From the NCBI RefSeq assembly GCF_964355755.1, contig NC_092680.1, positions 21,551,001-21,615,000 of the forward strand: a DNA stretch of 64,000 nucleotides. Reading direction: 5' to 3'. The position numbers and the translations under genes are program-made. Source of the DNA: Antedon mediterranea (taxonomy: Eukaryota > Echinodermata > Crinoidea > Comatulida > Antedonidae). Positions 1-13,915 of this stretch are shown piece by piece. Position 1 is the first letter of the stretch, and each line of letters starts with the position of its first letter. The notes beneath the pieces are model-generated. The model did no database searches and was not told the DNA's origin. It saw nothing but the letters and a program-made list of their open reading frames with translations.

Positions 1-110
1 AAATAAATCTTATTAAAGGCGATCAATAAATATCTTTTACAATTTTTTATGTAAGATTTTTATATTTATATTTCAATAATTGTAAATAAGTGCCCTAATT
101 AAACTTATTG

Positions 111-124
111 GTTGCCATGGCAAT
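111..124. promoter_or_regulatory. RFX X-box-like palindrome
   Basis: The 14-mer GTTGCCATGGCAAT matches the palindromic X-box consensus bound by RFX factors (GTNRCC, short spacer, RGYAAC) with one mismatch at the last base. It lies in otherwise AT-rich spacer with no gene nearby in the window. Binding and function are inference; only the motif is seen. Confidence 0.4.
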
Positions 125-349
125 TATATTTTTTTATTATATATATATATATTTTATTTTTGATGTTCGATGGAAATAAGAATACCGATATATCTAGAAA
201 ATACTTCAATGTATTCTGGTTTCCGTATTACAGACTTAAGTCTACCATGTGTTTTTTAGTGATTTCATACATCCAAAAACAAGTAACTTTCCTATTGCTG
301 GATGAATCAACTTTATCATGCTTTACTGTACTCTTTATTTAGCTACATA

Positions 350-475
350 TGAGGCGTCAGGATTGGATAGTACACAGTCATCAGTTACAAAGTTGACACT
401 AGGCCAGGATTGAACCATAGACCTTGGTAAGGCAAGGAAAACACAACAAACAACCAAGCTACATCTATACTAAAA
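350..475 (-). mobile_element. tRNA-derived SINE-like fragment (minus strand)
   Basis: Read on the minus strand there is an A-box-like TAGCTTGGTTG at 451-461, followed by a B-box GGTTCAATCCT at 406-416. The spacing is that of a pol III tRNA promoter. A diverged relative with the same order of motifs lies at 20,560-20,655. No intact cloverleaf can be drawn, so this is a SINE head rather than a tRNA gene. Confidence 0.5.
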
Positions 476-599
476 TAATTAACTATCATTGTCAAAATAT
501 TTTGGAATAAATTTATTTATACCACTGACGTATGAAAGTATAAAACATACTTCTCTGAGAAATACAATACACTATGTTATCATCATTGACCATCTTAAG

Positions 600-685
600 A
601 GTGTGGAGTTGTGGCTTGGTGGTTATGATGCTTGGGGTCCATGGTCCTGGGTTCAAGTCCTGTCATATGTCAGGAATTTTTCTAA
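600..685 (+). mobile_element. tRNA-derived SINE-like fragment (plus strand)
   Basis: An A-box TGGCTTGGTGG at 612-622 and a perfect-looking B-box GGTTCAAGTCC at 650-660 are spaced as in tRNA-derived SINEs. The element is flanked by two similar host segments, 535-592 and 714-764 (both contain AAAGTATAAAACATA and AATACAATACACTAT). It therefore sits inside a short local duplication. The tRNA of origin is not identifiable. Confidence 0.5.
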
Positions 686-779
686 TGATAAATTACAACT
701 CCTTTGATGTACTAAAGTATAAAACATATAATACTAGAAATACAATACACTATCATCATTGGTCAAATTGTGGTTGATT

Positions 780-2155
780 CTGCAATATAAGTCATCCATA
801 CACAGACCATCTTGACCAGATTATTAGCAAGATGTTTCTGCATTATTAATGTACATTTTGGCATCATATCAGAGAAAACTTAAATCATATCATTTAAAGA
901 GGTACATGATATAAATCACATATTTATTTGTTGTTTAGCTTCCGATACGAATTATTTATTGTTATAATAAAAATTGATCATTTAAAAAACATGGTGGTAT
1001 TATACATTTTTTGAAACAAAAGAAAACATTTTTTTTAGAAAATGTATAAGTTTAAACTTGAAAAATCAGTAATTATTCCTTTAGGAAAAAACAAGGAAGT
1101 TTAATGAATTCATAAAAGATAAAAAACAAACGTTCAGAAACTTAAGACATTACAGAAAGTTGTACAGGACTAACTATTACTATTAGCAACTAAAGAGAAA
1201 CACTTCATTTTACATAGAAAAAGATATTGGTTTCACTTTTCATTGCAGTTATTTCAACTATCAATTTCAGTACTTTATAATAATAGTGCAGTTAACCAAT
1301 AGAAAATATAAAAAAATATAAAATTTGTTTATTTAACTTTCTAAAAAGTGTGGATCTTTGTGGATGCTACATATTGGTTTTCAAAATGTATTGTAAAGTA
1401 ACAATATGGACCATTAAGAATTAATAACCTATTAATTTCAGTTATATTCATACATTTTTTTCTTTTGGATGATCCAAAGGGAATAAAACCGTTATATTTT
1501 AAATTAATATTACTCTATTTGGCTTTGTTAAAATCTTGCGACTGAGCACGTAAACAAGACTACTTGCACGTCAAGGTCACAAGATTTGACCTGCGGGTTT
1601 AAGCATCAGCTTTGAAGATTCAAGCATACACTCTTAATTTCAATTTGATAAACTTGTGCACTTTAAATGGAATAGTTATGTAAAATTTCAACTGCACTTA
1701 ATTTCAAATTCTATTTGTAAGGATAAATTAATGAATTAAAATGTATAATTTTCATTAAGATTGTTTACAATTTATTTTTGTAATGTAAGATTTCAAATGC
1801 ACTCAATTTCAAATTCTGTTTGTAAAGAAATTAATAAATTAAAAAATAATATTTGAAAAGATTACTTACAATTTATTCACAGAGTTTGAATTTAAAATTA
1901 TAAATAGAAAACTAATGTAATGAATGAAAAAATTTTATATTTTTGATTACAGGTATCGTTTCGCAAAAGCGGAAAAGGCAAAATTAGAAAATTCCTAAAT
2001 AATATAAATATACCACACTTGAAATTGAATTAATTTGCAGGCTTATTTAACACTCTACATTCACTAATTTCAGTTATCTTTTTACTCTAACTGTAAACAT
2101 TAAATAATTTGTATGAGTTAAAAAATCAAAATAATATTGAATTATTGATATTATT
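780..2155. other. AT-rich spacer, nothing recognised
   Basis: Very AT-rich sequence with short homopolymer runs and no long open frame, RNA gene or clear repeat. A short near-repeat ('caatttcaaattctatttgtaa' type) occurs at about 1,695 and 1,803. No function can be supported. Confidence 0.6.
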
Positions 2156-2159
2156 GATG

Positions 2160-2470
2160 TTTGGAAAAATTCCAAAAAAATTATTATGGCCATAATGATC
2201 TGGTTGCCAATTACATTAGTCAATATATTCTACCCATTTACGTTGTCTGGCAAGTTGCCAAACGAGACAGCGATAGAACTAATTTAAATGCTAATGAATA
2301 CGGTAAAGCGCTCTGACAGGCATGTTTAAAACCTTGGCTTATTTTATTCTAATAGGCATTATCATGATTAAAATAGTTTCCATAGCAACAGTGGCTAAAG
2401 GATGATTCTACCAGCATAAGTTGCGATGACATTATGCAAATTACGGATGACTCATTCCACAAATCGATTA
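2160..2470. promoter_or_regulatory. candidate regulatory segment with NFI, X-box and octamer motifs
   Basis: This segment is more complex than its surroundings. It contains CTGGCAAGTTGCCAA at 2,247-2,261 (NFI-type TTGGC-N5-GCCAA with one mismatch), GTTTCCATAGCAAC at 2,376-2,389 (RFX X-box type) and the octamer ATGCAAAT at 2,434-2,441. NFI and X-box palindromes are rare by chance in DNA this AT-rich; the octamer alone is not. That it is an enhancer or conserved non-coding element is inference, because no second genome is available to compare. Confidence 0.35.
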
Positions 2471-3305
2471 TATTTGATAGTAAAAAAACAAGATATTACT
2501 TTTACCCGGCTAATGCTTTGCAATGAAAATAAATTAATTTTCGTGATGATCCAAGCATGTGTTTGGGTGTGGTTATTATCCAAGGTATTATTCCATCTCA
2601 TTCCAGGGTCAAAAACCTATAACAATTGCGAGAATTACAGCACGGCCGACGAGAGTAAATTAAAATTGATGAGAAACTATAACGTATTGACTATTATAAT
2701 TGAACTTTTCAACTGATTATTGACGAGCTTGAAGCGTATGGGTTTATTATGCTGCCACCTATAGACTTGCACTCTTGTTTACGTGATCTTATTAGTTTAT
2801 ATAATATATTATTGAACACTGCTTTGTGTAATCAATGAACATTTAGCATTTACGCTGGTTCTCGCAAAGACAGTCGATTCATTAACGTGCACAGCATTTA
2901 CCGTCAGGTGGTTTAACCGCGTACCATAATATTAAACGGAGAAAAGTGCTGGATATTGATGTAAGTATTTTGGATACAACAACGTCACGTCAGAGTGTTT
3001 GTGTGTTTCAACCATCGGTGAAGTGGGTATAGAAAATAGTACAAGCACTATCAAAATAAGTGGAGGCTCTGTATACCTTATAACCACATATGTAGTTATG
3101 AATATATTTAGTGGAGGTTTTATACTATTATAGGCCTATAGTATTAAAATACTGTACATATTTAGTGGAAGTTTGATACCATTGAGGTTATAAGTCCATG
3201 ATATCAAACAATATTTAGGAGAAGTTGTTTTAATACCAGGTTTAGAAAGCAGAATAAACAAGTATTTAAGATAGTACCAAGTGATTAAAGACTATATATA
3301 TATTC
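2471..3305. other. spacer with a diverged ~65-bp repeat
   Basis: There is no supported gene. Around 3,055-3,240 a phrase like 'atatttagtggaggtttgatac' recurs about three times at 60-70 bp intervals, an old and diverged tandem repeat. The rest is AT-rich sequence without recognisable signals. Confidence 0.45.
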
Positions 3306-3310
3306 TATGT

Positions 3311-3480
3311 TTAAGTTCTGTCTACACTTTCAAACTTTATGTGACAACAAATGTGATTTGCCCATATATGGACATGATAATGTCATATCACTACCATATT
3401 TGGGGATATCACCATCATATTTGGGGATATCAGCACCATATTTGGGGATATCACTACCATATTTATCCCCAAATTTGAGC
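3311..3480 (+). mobile_element. MITE family A, copy 1 (truncated) with internal 21-bp repeats
   Basis: It begins with a terminal motif related to AAGCTCTGTCTACACT and then shares 'atgtgcccatatatggacatg' type sequence with copies at 14,962-15,117, 25,526-25,829 and 51,001-51,130. The core is a 21-bp unit (CCATATTTGGGGATATCAC plus two bases) present about four times between 3,396 and 3,470. The right terminal repeat is missing here. No coding capacity is seen, so it is non-autonomous. Confidence 0.55.
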
Positions 3481-6400
3481 ATATAACACTTTATACATTT
3501 AAATATATTTTATTTATATATTAACATTCTATTGTCAGTTGCTTTCTCACAGTATGTTAATGTTTTACTTTAGAAACAAATTCAATTCAAATTTTTAATG
3601 ACTAAAGAACATCTCATAAACAAGTATATTTAACACAATTTAGACACTATTTGTTAGTTATTATATTAGTTTTGATTTTACTGAAAAGAAGCTGTGTTTA
3701 GCTTTGCAGTTTAAGTGACATCATTTTCTATATACATTGTACAGAATGTTCAAGAAACTTCTGGTAATGAAAACACATATTTATTTAGACAAGAAAATAA
3801 TTATGTAGATATAATCGCAACATGATGTTAATTCCCATCGTTCCTTAACGGAAATTACAATTTAAAATAAACATAAAATTTACACAGGGTAGAATAAATG
3901 AATAACACTTATTCACTTGTTAAAAAAAAGAATATTATAATAATTAACAAATATTAAAGAATAAAGTCAGATTTTCAGGAATTTTTAGAAAAAAAATATT
4001 ATCCCAAAAAAGATCACAAATTTTAGATGTATTTGGAGAACGAAATTTAAAAAAAAATTCAAGAAAATGAGATATTTTGGATGAGTTCAAAGGTGAATTT
4101 TTCCAAATCTAATGTGCAAGGTTTATGATGAACTCATATGCAAGGTCCATATAATATTGTATGTATTTAAATTCCTATGTGTTTTAACATGGATTAATGT
4201 ATAATATTTTATGTACTACCATTTCTATAACCAAGTAGGCTTATGAACTATAAGATGAAGATGAATGTATTACTGTATATTTAGAAATAAAATTTGAGAT
4301 TGAAATTTAACACAGACAACGCAAGCAATATATTTATTTAAAGAGAGGACTTGTTACATAATATGAGATGATATACATATTTTTATGAGCAGCAATATCA
4401 AGTGTGATAAAAGATATACTGTAAATCTTATATTAGCTTCTATGACACAGGTTAACTCTTGCTAAAGCTCACTAGGTAAATTTGTTCATGTGAATCAAAA
4501 GCGTCAGCTTATACACATAGGGAATGTTGTTGAAAGGTGTAACAGTCCACAGCGCTCTGATCTTCATGAAATAGCGCTATATAAATGTCGCATTATATAT
4601 ATATATTTGGACGATGGAAACATGAATATGTATGCGTATAAGCTGGTGCTTTCGATTCACGTGAACAAATTTGCCTAAAATAGGTTTAAAGTTGATCCAA
4701 ATCAGATCCAAGTTATAGGCCTATACGTGGTAATTATGATAAGTTTCAGAGGTATAGGCTTACCGTACATCAGATTTCAGAATGTAACATCAGACAGCGC
4801 TTCTTATCTGGGATATATCAAATGTTCACCTGGTGTATTTTACAAGCTAAACCGCAGTGTAAATCTGATAGACCGCAATTTAACTCCGATAGAGTACACA
4901 GAGCTGCTGTGTAAACATGAGACTTGGACTATAATATCTTTTTTCAAGATGCCTTTAAACTTTAAATAAATAAAATATTTCTTTTGTAAACTTGAAAGTG
5001 GAATCAAGAAGAAAAAAAGAAATAAAACTTCATAACAACAACCAAAAAAAGATTTTTTTTGTAAAACACAATATTACAATCATGATGGCAAAGTGAAATG
5101 AATAATAGGATGTATATTTGCACGTAGTGTGTAAACTCTTGTATTGTTATAATTTTCATACACACAATTTAAACAAAGTTAATAAAGAGTTTTATTATGA
5201 GAAAACTCACACATGATGAATATTTATGTTCAAACTTTATTATAATTAAATGAATGCATAATGTATGAACAAGGCTTTATTGACAGCAGACAGATGGGTG
5301 ATTCACATTTCACCTATTACTACTATTAAATTGATAAAAACAGAGAAGTAAGTAGGCTTATACTAACTTAATAGGAAAGCCATGATACAATGCTGTCATA
5401 CTGGTCATGATATACTAATTAAATATGTACTAACATTATCTCCAACAATATTAAATTGTGCACAAGGAATAAAATTATATAAACTTGTTCAAGTCGTTGT
5501 TGGAAAGGTCTTGCAATGTATAACAAGTGCTGAATAATCCCCTCTATCTAACTGTTATTACTGTATATTAACATGTTTCTCACAGTCCTGGTTAACAATA
5601 GGCCTACTATCTACAGAAACCACAGTAAAAGCAAGGGTATGAATACATAGAGAACATTTCAACTGAAACTGGGCATAATTAGGGGGAAATACCTAACTAC
5701 AATGTCCTTAACAGATTTGTCTGATTTATGGGAGCCATTACCAAAGTTGCAAAATTAGTGAAGAAAGAAGACCATGCTGGCCTTTACTCTATCTGATCTC
5801 TAAAAAAGACACGAAAGGTGTGGAATAGCTAAGAGCAGTTTTGAATAAGTAAGACCAGTTTTCTGTTCTGATAAACGCCTATATATTATAATACTGAACC
5901 TGGTGCCAGTTTTCAAGGAGTTTCATCATTCATGTTCATGTTAAACAAACATCCCTTGAGGGCGCCCTTCTGTTAAGTTACACTCCTTTCTTCCATTAAT
6001 TCTTCCTTTGCTGTTAGTTAGCAAAGTTAGCAACCACTCCATTAGGGCGCCCTTCTTCCATTATAAATCTAGATTAATCACAGCTATTAAAATGAAAGCT
6101 CAAGATGAAATGTATAACAATCTGATCTGAGCACAAGGAACACATAAATCTAGAGTAGCAGTCAACAACAAACTGAAATATTAGAATACAAATGATGCAG
6201 GGATTCACGTAGAAGACACTGGAGAAAATGGGTCATTTTTATAAACTTGTAATCAAATTTATATAAGAGAAAAACTACTGGGGAATGGGTTCTTTTTGCA
6301 AACTTGTAAATCAAACAAAATGGGATTGGATGGGGAGAATGTTGAGGAGGTACTGTAGGATACAAAACATTTCTCAATCTTTTTACCTCATCTATAAAAA

Positions 6401-9400
6401 ATTATCAAAGATATTCAAACTACTAAAATTGGTAAATACAAAATAAATCTTCCTGGTAACTTAGTGCAGAGTTTGTATTTGGGTGCTTTACTAGTCAGTT
6501 GACTATAATTTGTTTGATTTACTTCTACCGTAATGTTGGATAAAGTAAAAGGCAAAATAAATTGGGTTGAAGGTAAAAAAATAAAAGATTTTAATGCAAT
6601 TAATTTGTTTATATTATAACAGGAAATGTAAAACAGTTGGAGAAATCCGTTTAAAGGAAACTCCCTAGGAAGGACGGGAAATTCCATTACTGAAAACAAG
6701 ATTACCAGACTGTATTTTCCTTGCTTTTAAATTGCTGTTTACAAATTTGAGCAGCCTAGGCAAGGATGTGGAGTTTAACGGCTCCTAATTCAAATCGTTG
6801 TAAAGTTTAAATATAGGAAACAGCAATTAAGATAAAAATGAATGACATAGGTCTCAATGTCTTTAAACATGAAAGAACATTTCAAGGATACATTGATATG
6901 ACAACAGAATCCGAATAATATTCCACTTTTTTAAATCACTTTTAAGATAATTTCTTAATGTTTTTAACATTGTGTTGGTACATGAATATATTGTTAGAAA
7001 TCAATAAAAGTGATGATATCACACAAGAGAAAAAGACTGTCATCTGTCTTAAAACTCATTGGCTAAACTTAAACTTATTTAAAACTCCCCATTAAAAAAT
7101 TATCTATGTTTTTAATAATATTTGCAGTTGTAGTTTGATCAATTCAGATTTATATTTTTACAGTATATATTATTTAGCTTCCTAAATGTCTTGAATACAA
7201 ATGAAAATTAATATTTTAACTTTTATATATATAAATCTCCTCTTGTAAGATTAAACGCATCTTTAATATCAAAAACTTTAACACATAAATATAAAACATT
7301 TTAAAGGCATTTATAATACTAATAGGTACAGCCCATTAACAAATATATCACATCATTAACAACTAATATCACTAATGTATGTAAATGTATACAAAACTAA
7401 CCACCAAGAGAAAAGGTACAATTATGCTAAAAGTAGGAAAAGAAAAAGATGTTTGAATTTGTTATGAACCAATTGTGTAAGATGCTGGTGTTGTGGTGTT
7501 AAGTTAGAATATTAATCATCTTCAGTGAAATGAAACCTTATTCAGAGTATCACCATTGTTATGATAATTTGGTGGAATTATGATGAAATAGGCTGGCAGA
7601 TGGTCGCGCTGTGCATTATGTGTCTTTACCGGTGTTTCTCATTCCAATGTTAGTAATAAATAATCACACTGGCATCAGGAAAAATAGGACCAGTTAAATA
7701 ATTGTCAGGTTTAATGTTTTTCTACTCGAAATGGGAAACTTTTGCCAAACAGTCACGTAGGAGTAACAATAAAAATTGAACTTATTAACATAAGTTATAG
7801 ACGTCACAGAAGTTTAATAATTTAGGTGTTTTTACTTGGTAGATTAATAGATTCAGAAATAATTGATAGAGCTCAAACTGATAAACAGATGAAACCAACT
7901 GAGATTAAATTTATGTTATAAAAAATTCATACAAAAGGGTTTTTTTTTTTCACAAACTACCAGTTCAGCTTTAATAAATGTCTATGTTCTGTTAAAGTAA
8001 TTTTGAAGTGGTGGTATACTTTGTTAAAACCATAAAAGGAAAAAACATAAAAATTGTCTTCAACAAGATTATATTTTATTTTAGACTAGAAGATTTTTTT
8101 TCTACTTTACTACATCATTAAAATGGTATAGTAGTAAGTTTTTTTAAAAACAGACGATTAAAAAATAATCATCTTTTGAAAAATATCTATAAATTGTTTG
8201 AAGATTTTGAACGAGAAGAAAAATGTACTTTTTTTCTGACAGATATCCATTTAGTTCGTGTCCTTGAGTTAACGACGACTCATCAACTGATACGAGCATT
8301 ACGGCGAGAATCTTGACTCCTCACAATGATCAAGGGTGCAAGCATCATACATAATTCAGCACGCTGGACGTAAAGATCTAACCCCGGGTACGATTTTCTC
8401 TCATTCTAGATTGATTTTGTGAATTGCGACAATTAATGTTTGCCTAATAAAATTGTGTTCTGCAAGTCCTTCTGGCAATCTGGCCTTGTTACAGGACCAA
8501 TATTGCAGTTGAATGAACTAAACAACATTTTTAATGTATCTATGAATGTGTACTTCAATAATTATACAAAACTTGAAGTGCAAAAAATATATATATAGAA
8601 TACTCATTATTTACATTTGTCACTAATATTAAAAATTGTTAAAATTCACACTTATCATCTAAGATTATATAAAATTAATGAATCTGTATTTGAAGATGTA
8701 ATACGTTACTGATGATAGGAGTATTTAACATAACCTTTATTAATGTGAAAGTGATAAATGTTTTAGTCTCAACGATTATAGACAACGTCTTATATAAGTC
8801 AAAGATGCTCTCCAGGTGGAATGCCATCCTGAGATGAGTAGTAAGTAATTAGTCTTTTTTTTTATTAATTTATACGTAATTTTACTTTCTATGGACCAGA
8901 GATTCCAAAATAAAAGATTGAAGTGAACATAATACAAAATGTGATCATATAAAGCATATGACATCACTGAAAACATCTAAACTTTAAACTTATTATTATA
9001 TAATATTATCAAATTTAAGTCTTTGTTCCAAAAATGATATTGATCCAAACAAGTAATAATACAAAATAATATTTGTTAAAGTACTCAAAATCTTGTTCAA
9101 ACTAATATTTCAACACATTTCACCTTCAACAAATACAAGTGAATATAAGAGGCAAATATGATGACCGATCACCATGGAAACGAATGCAGCTGCTCGTACT
9201 CTACCAATCCTGGAACAATTGTATTGGTCTAAATTAAACATTATTTGATATAATCAAAAAGTTGAGGGTAACACGATCACACAAGCCCAATTTAATGATG
9301 GCCCTATTCTCAGCTCACTTAACAGATAAAAGCAGTCATGTGAAAAAATCAATTCTTTATAACAACAGAACGCGTTAGGGATTGCTCACTCTCACATTCA

Positions 9401-11085
9401 TATCAAATATTAAAAAATCGAAGGTGGCTTTGGGGTACTCCTGTGCAAAGAGATTGAGAAGCGTAGCTACAGGCAATTAATTCATTTGATTTCATTTAAA
9501 TACATATCTTATTACATACATCTATTGTTATTTTGAACTTTAATTTAGAACTGGTTTCAGGAATTAAAGAATAGGGATTAACAAAAGACAGATTAGGATA
9601 AGCTCTTTAATATGAATAAAAAGATTTGAGTATTTGAGCATAAATCACAAAAATCAACATTCAAGTACATTCTGTTTAAGCTTTTTTACTATCCTGATTA
9701 AAATAAAATTGGCTAATTAGTAAGTCATTGTCAATTAAAAAAACAATTACTTGGTATTTTTGGAATAAAAGTCATTTGAAATTGTTAGTGAAAAAACTTC
9801 AACAAAAAATAACTTATTTTCCATACCATAAAAATAAGTTGTTATGAAGATAGACATTGATTATTTTTGTTTTTGTTGATGTTTAGCAATACCTGGTTCA
9901 AATATGATGAATTGAATGTTGCCTATATACAAATAACTGAAGATAAAGGCATCTATCAAACAAACAAGTTGAAGAAATAAAAGACTCTTTACAAATGATA
10001 TCAAATAAATAAATTGCAATTAAAATTTCTTTTTAACAGTTACTACCTACAAATCAAAAGTAAGCATTATGTATTCAAAATCTACATTTTATTTATCTAC
10101 AGTATACAAGTTTACCAATTCAGATAAAATATAAACAGAGATGTAAATGCTGAAATAATGTCTAAATGGTATTAAGCATCTTCTTAACAAAAATCATGAT
10201 ATGCATGCTATAAAGATTTAGGAGCAAGATACATAAACTTCAAGATGTTGGCCTTGTAAATGTTGAGCATACGACCAATAGAAAATGTTCATCAATTGAC
10301 CAATCAGATGTTATCATTCTATCATATTCTAAGTTTCAACCCTGTGGTAGGTTCAAGTCTTTTCTGGGACAGAAAACAAATTGTATATGGAAGATGAGAT
10401 GCTTGAAATCAAAATTCATAACTGTCAAAACAACATATGATACTGGATCTTCCTCAATCCAACTAATGTTTTGGTGCCATATATTATAATGGAAATGAAT
10501 TTTACGTGACTTGTTTAATGATCAGTTTTAGATTTCTTAATTGTGTCTTTCTTTAAAATGACTTCTTCCACCTTGAGGAAAATAAATTAGGAACTATAAT
10601 GTTAACACTTATTCTACAGTTACTGCAGTTACTGCATTTTTCTTTATTACTTATTATTTTTTTTATATAATCATGTATACATACTGTTTGTTGCAGCAGA
10701 GGCTATTCAATTGCATTGAAATATGTTACTGCAGTAAGTAAGTTGTTAAGTAAATACAGTACAGTGAAAATTATCATTAAATTATTGCAAAATATGTCTA
10801 CATCAAATTTATTTTAACATAGGCCTATAAATAGTATTTTAACATTGCCGTTTGCAATTGGATGTATTTTTCTTTGTTTTTTTATTGTCTTAATTATGCC
10901 AAGCAAAATTAATTTCCAATTTAAAGTGGACCAATAAAATATCTTGAATCTTTTTTTATTTTTTTAAAAATAAACATACAATAGTGACAAAGAGAAGATA
11001 AGAAAGTAATTCTACATGATACTACAACAGAAATGAAGACTTTGATAATACACGGTTGTAATTAATGTGCCTGCTAATCTGATAA
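3481..11085. other. long AT-rich spacer without genes
   Basis: About 7.6 kb with no supported gene. Open frames here are short and lack recognisable domains. Items noted: a SINE/LINE-tail motif at 4,550-4,610; CATGAGACTTGGACTA at about 4,917, which recurs at about 15,474 and suggests an old dispersed repeat; GGGCGCCCTTCT twice at about 5,959 and 6,044; a CpG-richer stretch at about 8,240-8,400; and homopolymer T and A runs. Nothing else could be assigned. Confidence 0.55.
4545..4612 (+). mobile_element. retroposon 3' tail fragment (GCGCTATATAAATG type)
   Basis: The phrase 'aaatagcgctatataaatgt' is shared, as its reverse complement, with 25,585-25,625, and with 'gcgctatataagaacggac' at 40,917-40,937. 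GCGCTATATAA followed by AT-rich simple repeats is a common 3'-tail form of invertebrate SINEs and LINEs. Only the tail is recognisable, so family assignment is open. Confidence 0.45.
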
Positions 11086-11089
11086 AGAA

Positions 11090-11400
11090 ATTAATCAAGA
11101 GAAACAGTCTTGTTTCAATACCGCGTAATCTCTAACGAACTACTATCGTGATTTTGAACGGCAGACTTCACGAGGTGCACTCTATGGCGTTAATACCATT
11201 GCTTCATTACCATAGTAACTGCACACTTTGCCATAACTGTGAATTAATATTGGATCTTTGATCATAATTAACTTTTAACCAAGCACACGATAATTTTAAT
11301 TGTTATGCAAATTGGTCTTGGTTAATTATTAATTCCAATTGTGTGCATGGTTAATTGCGTTAAGTAATGGTATTGATAGAATTATAAATCAGCTGACTTC
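11090..11400. promoter_or_regulatory. candidate regulatory segment with X-box, octamer and homeodomain-type motifs
   Basis: The segment contains ATTACCATAGTAAC at 11,206-11,219 (X-box-like palindrome), ATGCAAAT at 11,305-11,312, and several ATTAATT/TTAATTA homeodomain-type cores within 300 bp. It has higher complexity than the flanks and no homopolymer runs. The composition resembles the segment at 2.16-2.47 kb. Function is inferred from motifs only. Confidence 0.3.
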
Positions 11401-13915
11401 GTAATAATGTACAATATATTTTAAACCATTCTGTTTTAATGGTCTGGAAAAATATTGATTACAGTTCTAAACGAGTTGTTTACAAGGCAAGAATTCTTTT
11501 TATTACTAATATTTGGAAGTAAAACTGGATCATTTTTCTTAGAAACATTGAATTAGGCACAATATATGATTACCATCATTATTATTAGTAGTAGCCATCA
11601 TGCATCAACATGATTGGTGCATTCAAAAGGAAGAAAGAAAAAACAACTATAATAGTAAAAGCATCCAAATTCTAAGTCAATGTGTATATGGTTAAACATT
11701 TATCAGTTTTAGTGTGAGATCAGTCTTCGGTTAAAAGAGTTTTTACATTGTTTGTCTAAGTTCTCAATAATAGTAATCACAAGCTGAAAAACCGAATCAT
11801 TAAATTTTTATGTACAGCAAATTAAGAGGAGCAAAATCTCAATTTTTTTTTAATGCTTTTCATATTGCTGATTGATTGGAATTGTGTGTCTTTTTATTGC
11901 AATATTTTTTTTCCTTTTTTCTGCTGTATTTTTTCTTTTCACTGCTGTATTTTGTGTGGATTTTTGCATAATTACTACAATATAAGGATAATTAATTTTT
12001 AAATTGAAATCTAGTTTTTTACTTTAGTATTTCTTTCAACCAAAAGTGAATACAAATTGCCAATTTACAGTTCAATTAACAAAATTAGGAAAAGTAACAG
12101 AAAATTGTAAATTTAAAAAAAAAAAGACTATTAAACTATGATTTCAACATTTCAAAGCAAATTGTATAAACTGGAATAACAACTACATACATCTTTGTTC
12201 GATTTTTTTAATTTTCAGTTTTTATGAGCAATATCAATTTATCAAAATACTCATGACAGTTTAATCAATAATTCAAAAAATCTCCAAATAAGGCATGGAA
12301 ATGAAGATCAAATGAATATGTTAATATAAAATTATTGATTATTAAAATATAGAAAACATGAGTGAAATTTTTAAAATAAGTATTGACTAAAGTTAGTTTG
12401 CTTAAATTGTCTTCATAATCAGTAACGGTAGTTGATGCATAATGATATTATGTTTGTACTAATTACAATACAATTTAATTCAAACACCGTGCAATTCTGT
12501 CACGTATTGAGCATGCTCGCTGAGGCGCGAACACAGACGCTTTTAAAATCAAGCAAGAAATCCAAAAAGCTGGCAAGAGCGTGAGAACGTACGAGATAAT
12601 GTATATACAGCTGACGAGTGTGTTTAGAAGCACGCCATATAATTTATGCAATACTGCTTACACCATATTTAAACATTGCTCTCTCATTGGTTGTTATCTC
12701 TCCAGGGTAGTGTGATGGTAGCTAAATACAAGAATATTTTAATATTTAATTTTTTAAAGGTAATACCATAAATTAGTATGTATATGTACTTATATGGAAA
12801 TATTTCAACAACAAAAGAGTAATAAAAGTAAAAAATAAAATGTGGAATATTATTTAAATAAAATTGTTTTATACAATATTGCAGGAAACTTACCCCCCCC
12901 CCCCTCCCCTTATGCAAAAAGTACATTGGATATTTTCGCTGTGTACAAGTAGGCCTAAGTTATAAAATTGAATTGTTTTAGGTGCTCATACATTCACATT
13001 TGATAGCGTTGTTCAATTCTTATTTTTGCACAAGAATTGAATGTAATATGTTATAGTTTTGATCATTTTTCAACATTATGTATAGTCTTTTTTATTTGCT
13101 TTTATAAATTTTAACCTTTGTACTGTATATTTTGTCGTAAATTTTAAGCTGGGACTTTTAAGCTAGCTTCATTGCCTCTTGAGAAGCCCTGATGTTTTTT
13201 TTTCTATCAAAAACAAATAAATTAATTTAAAAATTACATTTTTAATAACACCTTTTTTAACAAAATTATAAATTGTTTTAATTATCTACTTCCAAATCCA
13301 ATTTCATATCTACAGTATTTGTATTATATTTTAGAAAGGTACATTTCAAATTTGTTCAAGCAAATTAAATTTGTCTTATAATATTTAAATAATGCTTTAA
13401 TGTCAAAATGTTGCACCTTTATAAACAATGCCTTTTTAAAAATATAATTGAATATGCAACTAATTTCAAAAAATGATTTTTATAGGTTTTTAAAATTGTG
13501 TCAGTTATTCTATGTTTTTGTTAAATGGTACATTAACAAACGAAGTGCAAATTTTAACTAATTGTATGATATAAACTATCAAACAATGTTTTACCATGCT
13601 ATATAATTTATGCGATGCTGCTACGAGTGTTAGTTAAATGTCATATTGAACGTTATTGATCATCCAGGGCAGGGCGTAATCCATCCAGGGTTGTTATAAA
13701 ACAAACTAGCGTTAAATATTTTTCTAATGATTCACTAACAATTTTGAAAACAACTGTAATTGGTTTTCAAAGTACCGGTAATAAAAACGCAATTTGTTAT
13801 ATAAGAACTTTTTGAACAAAAGATAGCATTATTATTTATGTAAATTTTTACAAAGCGAGGGAGTAATCTAAATTGCACAAATAATATAAAAAATTTTTAT
13901 TTATTTTTTTTTATT
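11401..13915. other. AT-rich spacer; GC-richer island and C-tract
   Basis: No gene is supported. A denser stretch at about 12,490-12,640 (with CACGTATTGAGC and GAGGCGCGAAC) stands out from the AT-rich background. A run of C's interrupted by a single T lies at about 12,893-12,909. Segments at about 12,630-12,720 and 13,596-13,700 share 'atataatttatgc' and 'tccagggt' phrases, also seen near 14,695 and 14,758, which suggests a diverged dispersed repeat. Sequence around 13,130-13,220 resembles a LINE 3' untranslated tail. Confidence 0.45.

Noticed and set aside
600-685. A functional tRNA gene
   Set aside because: A and B boxes are present, but no acceptor stem or anticodon arm could be paired, so SINE remnant is the better explanation.
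2426-2716. 96-codon plus-strand frame
   Set aside because: It starts within a candidate regulatory segment and shows no domain or splice context.
6415-6699. 94-codon minus-strand frame
   Set aside because: AT-driven composition, no domain, no splice signals and no polyadenylation context.
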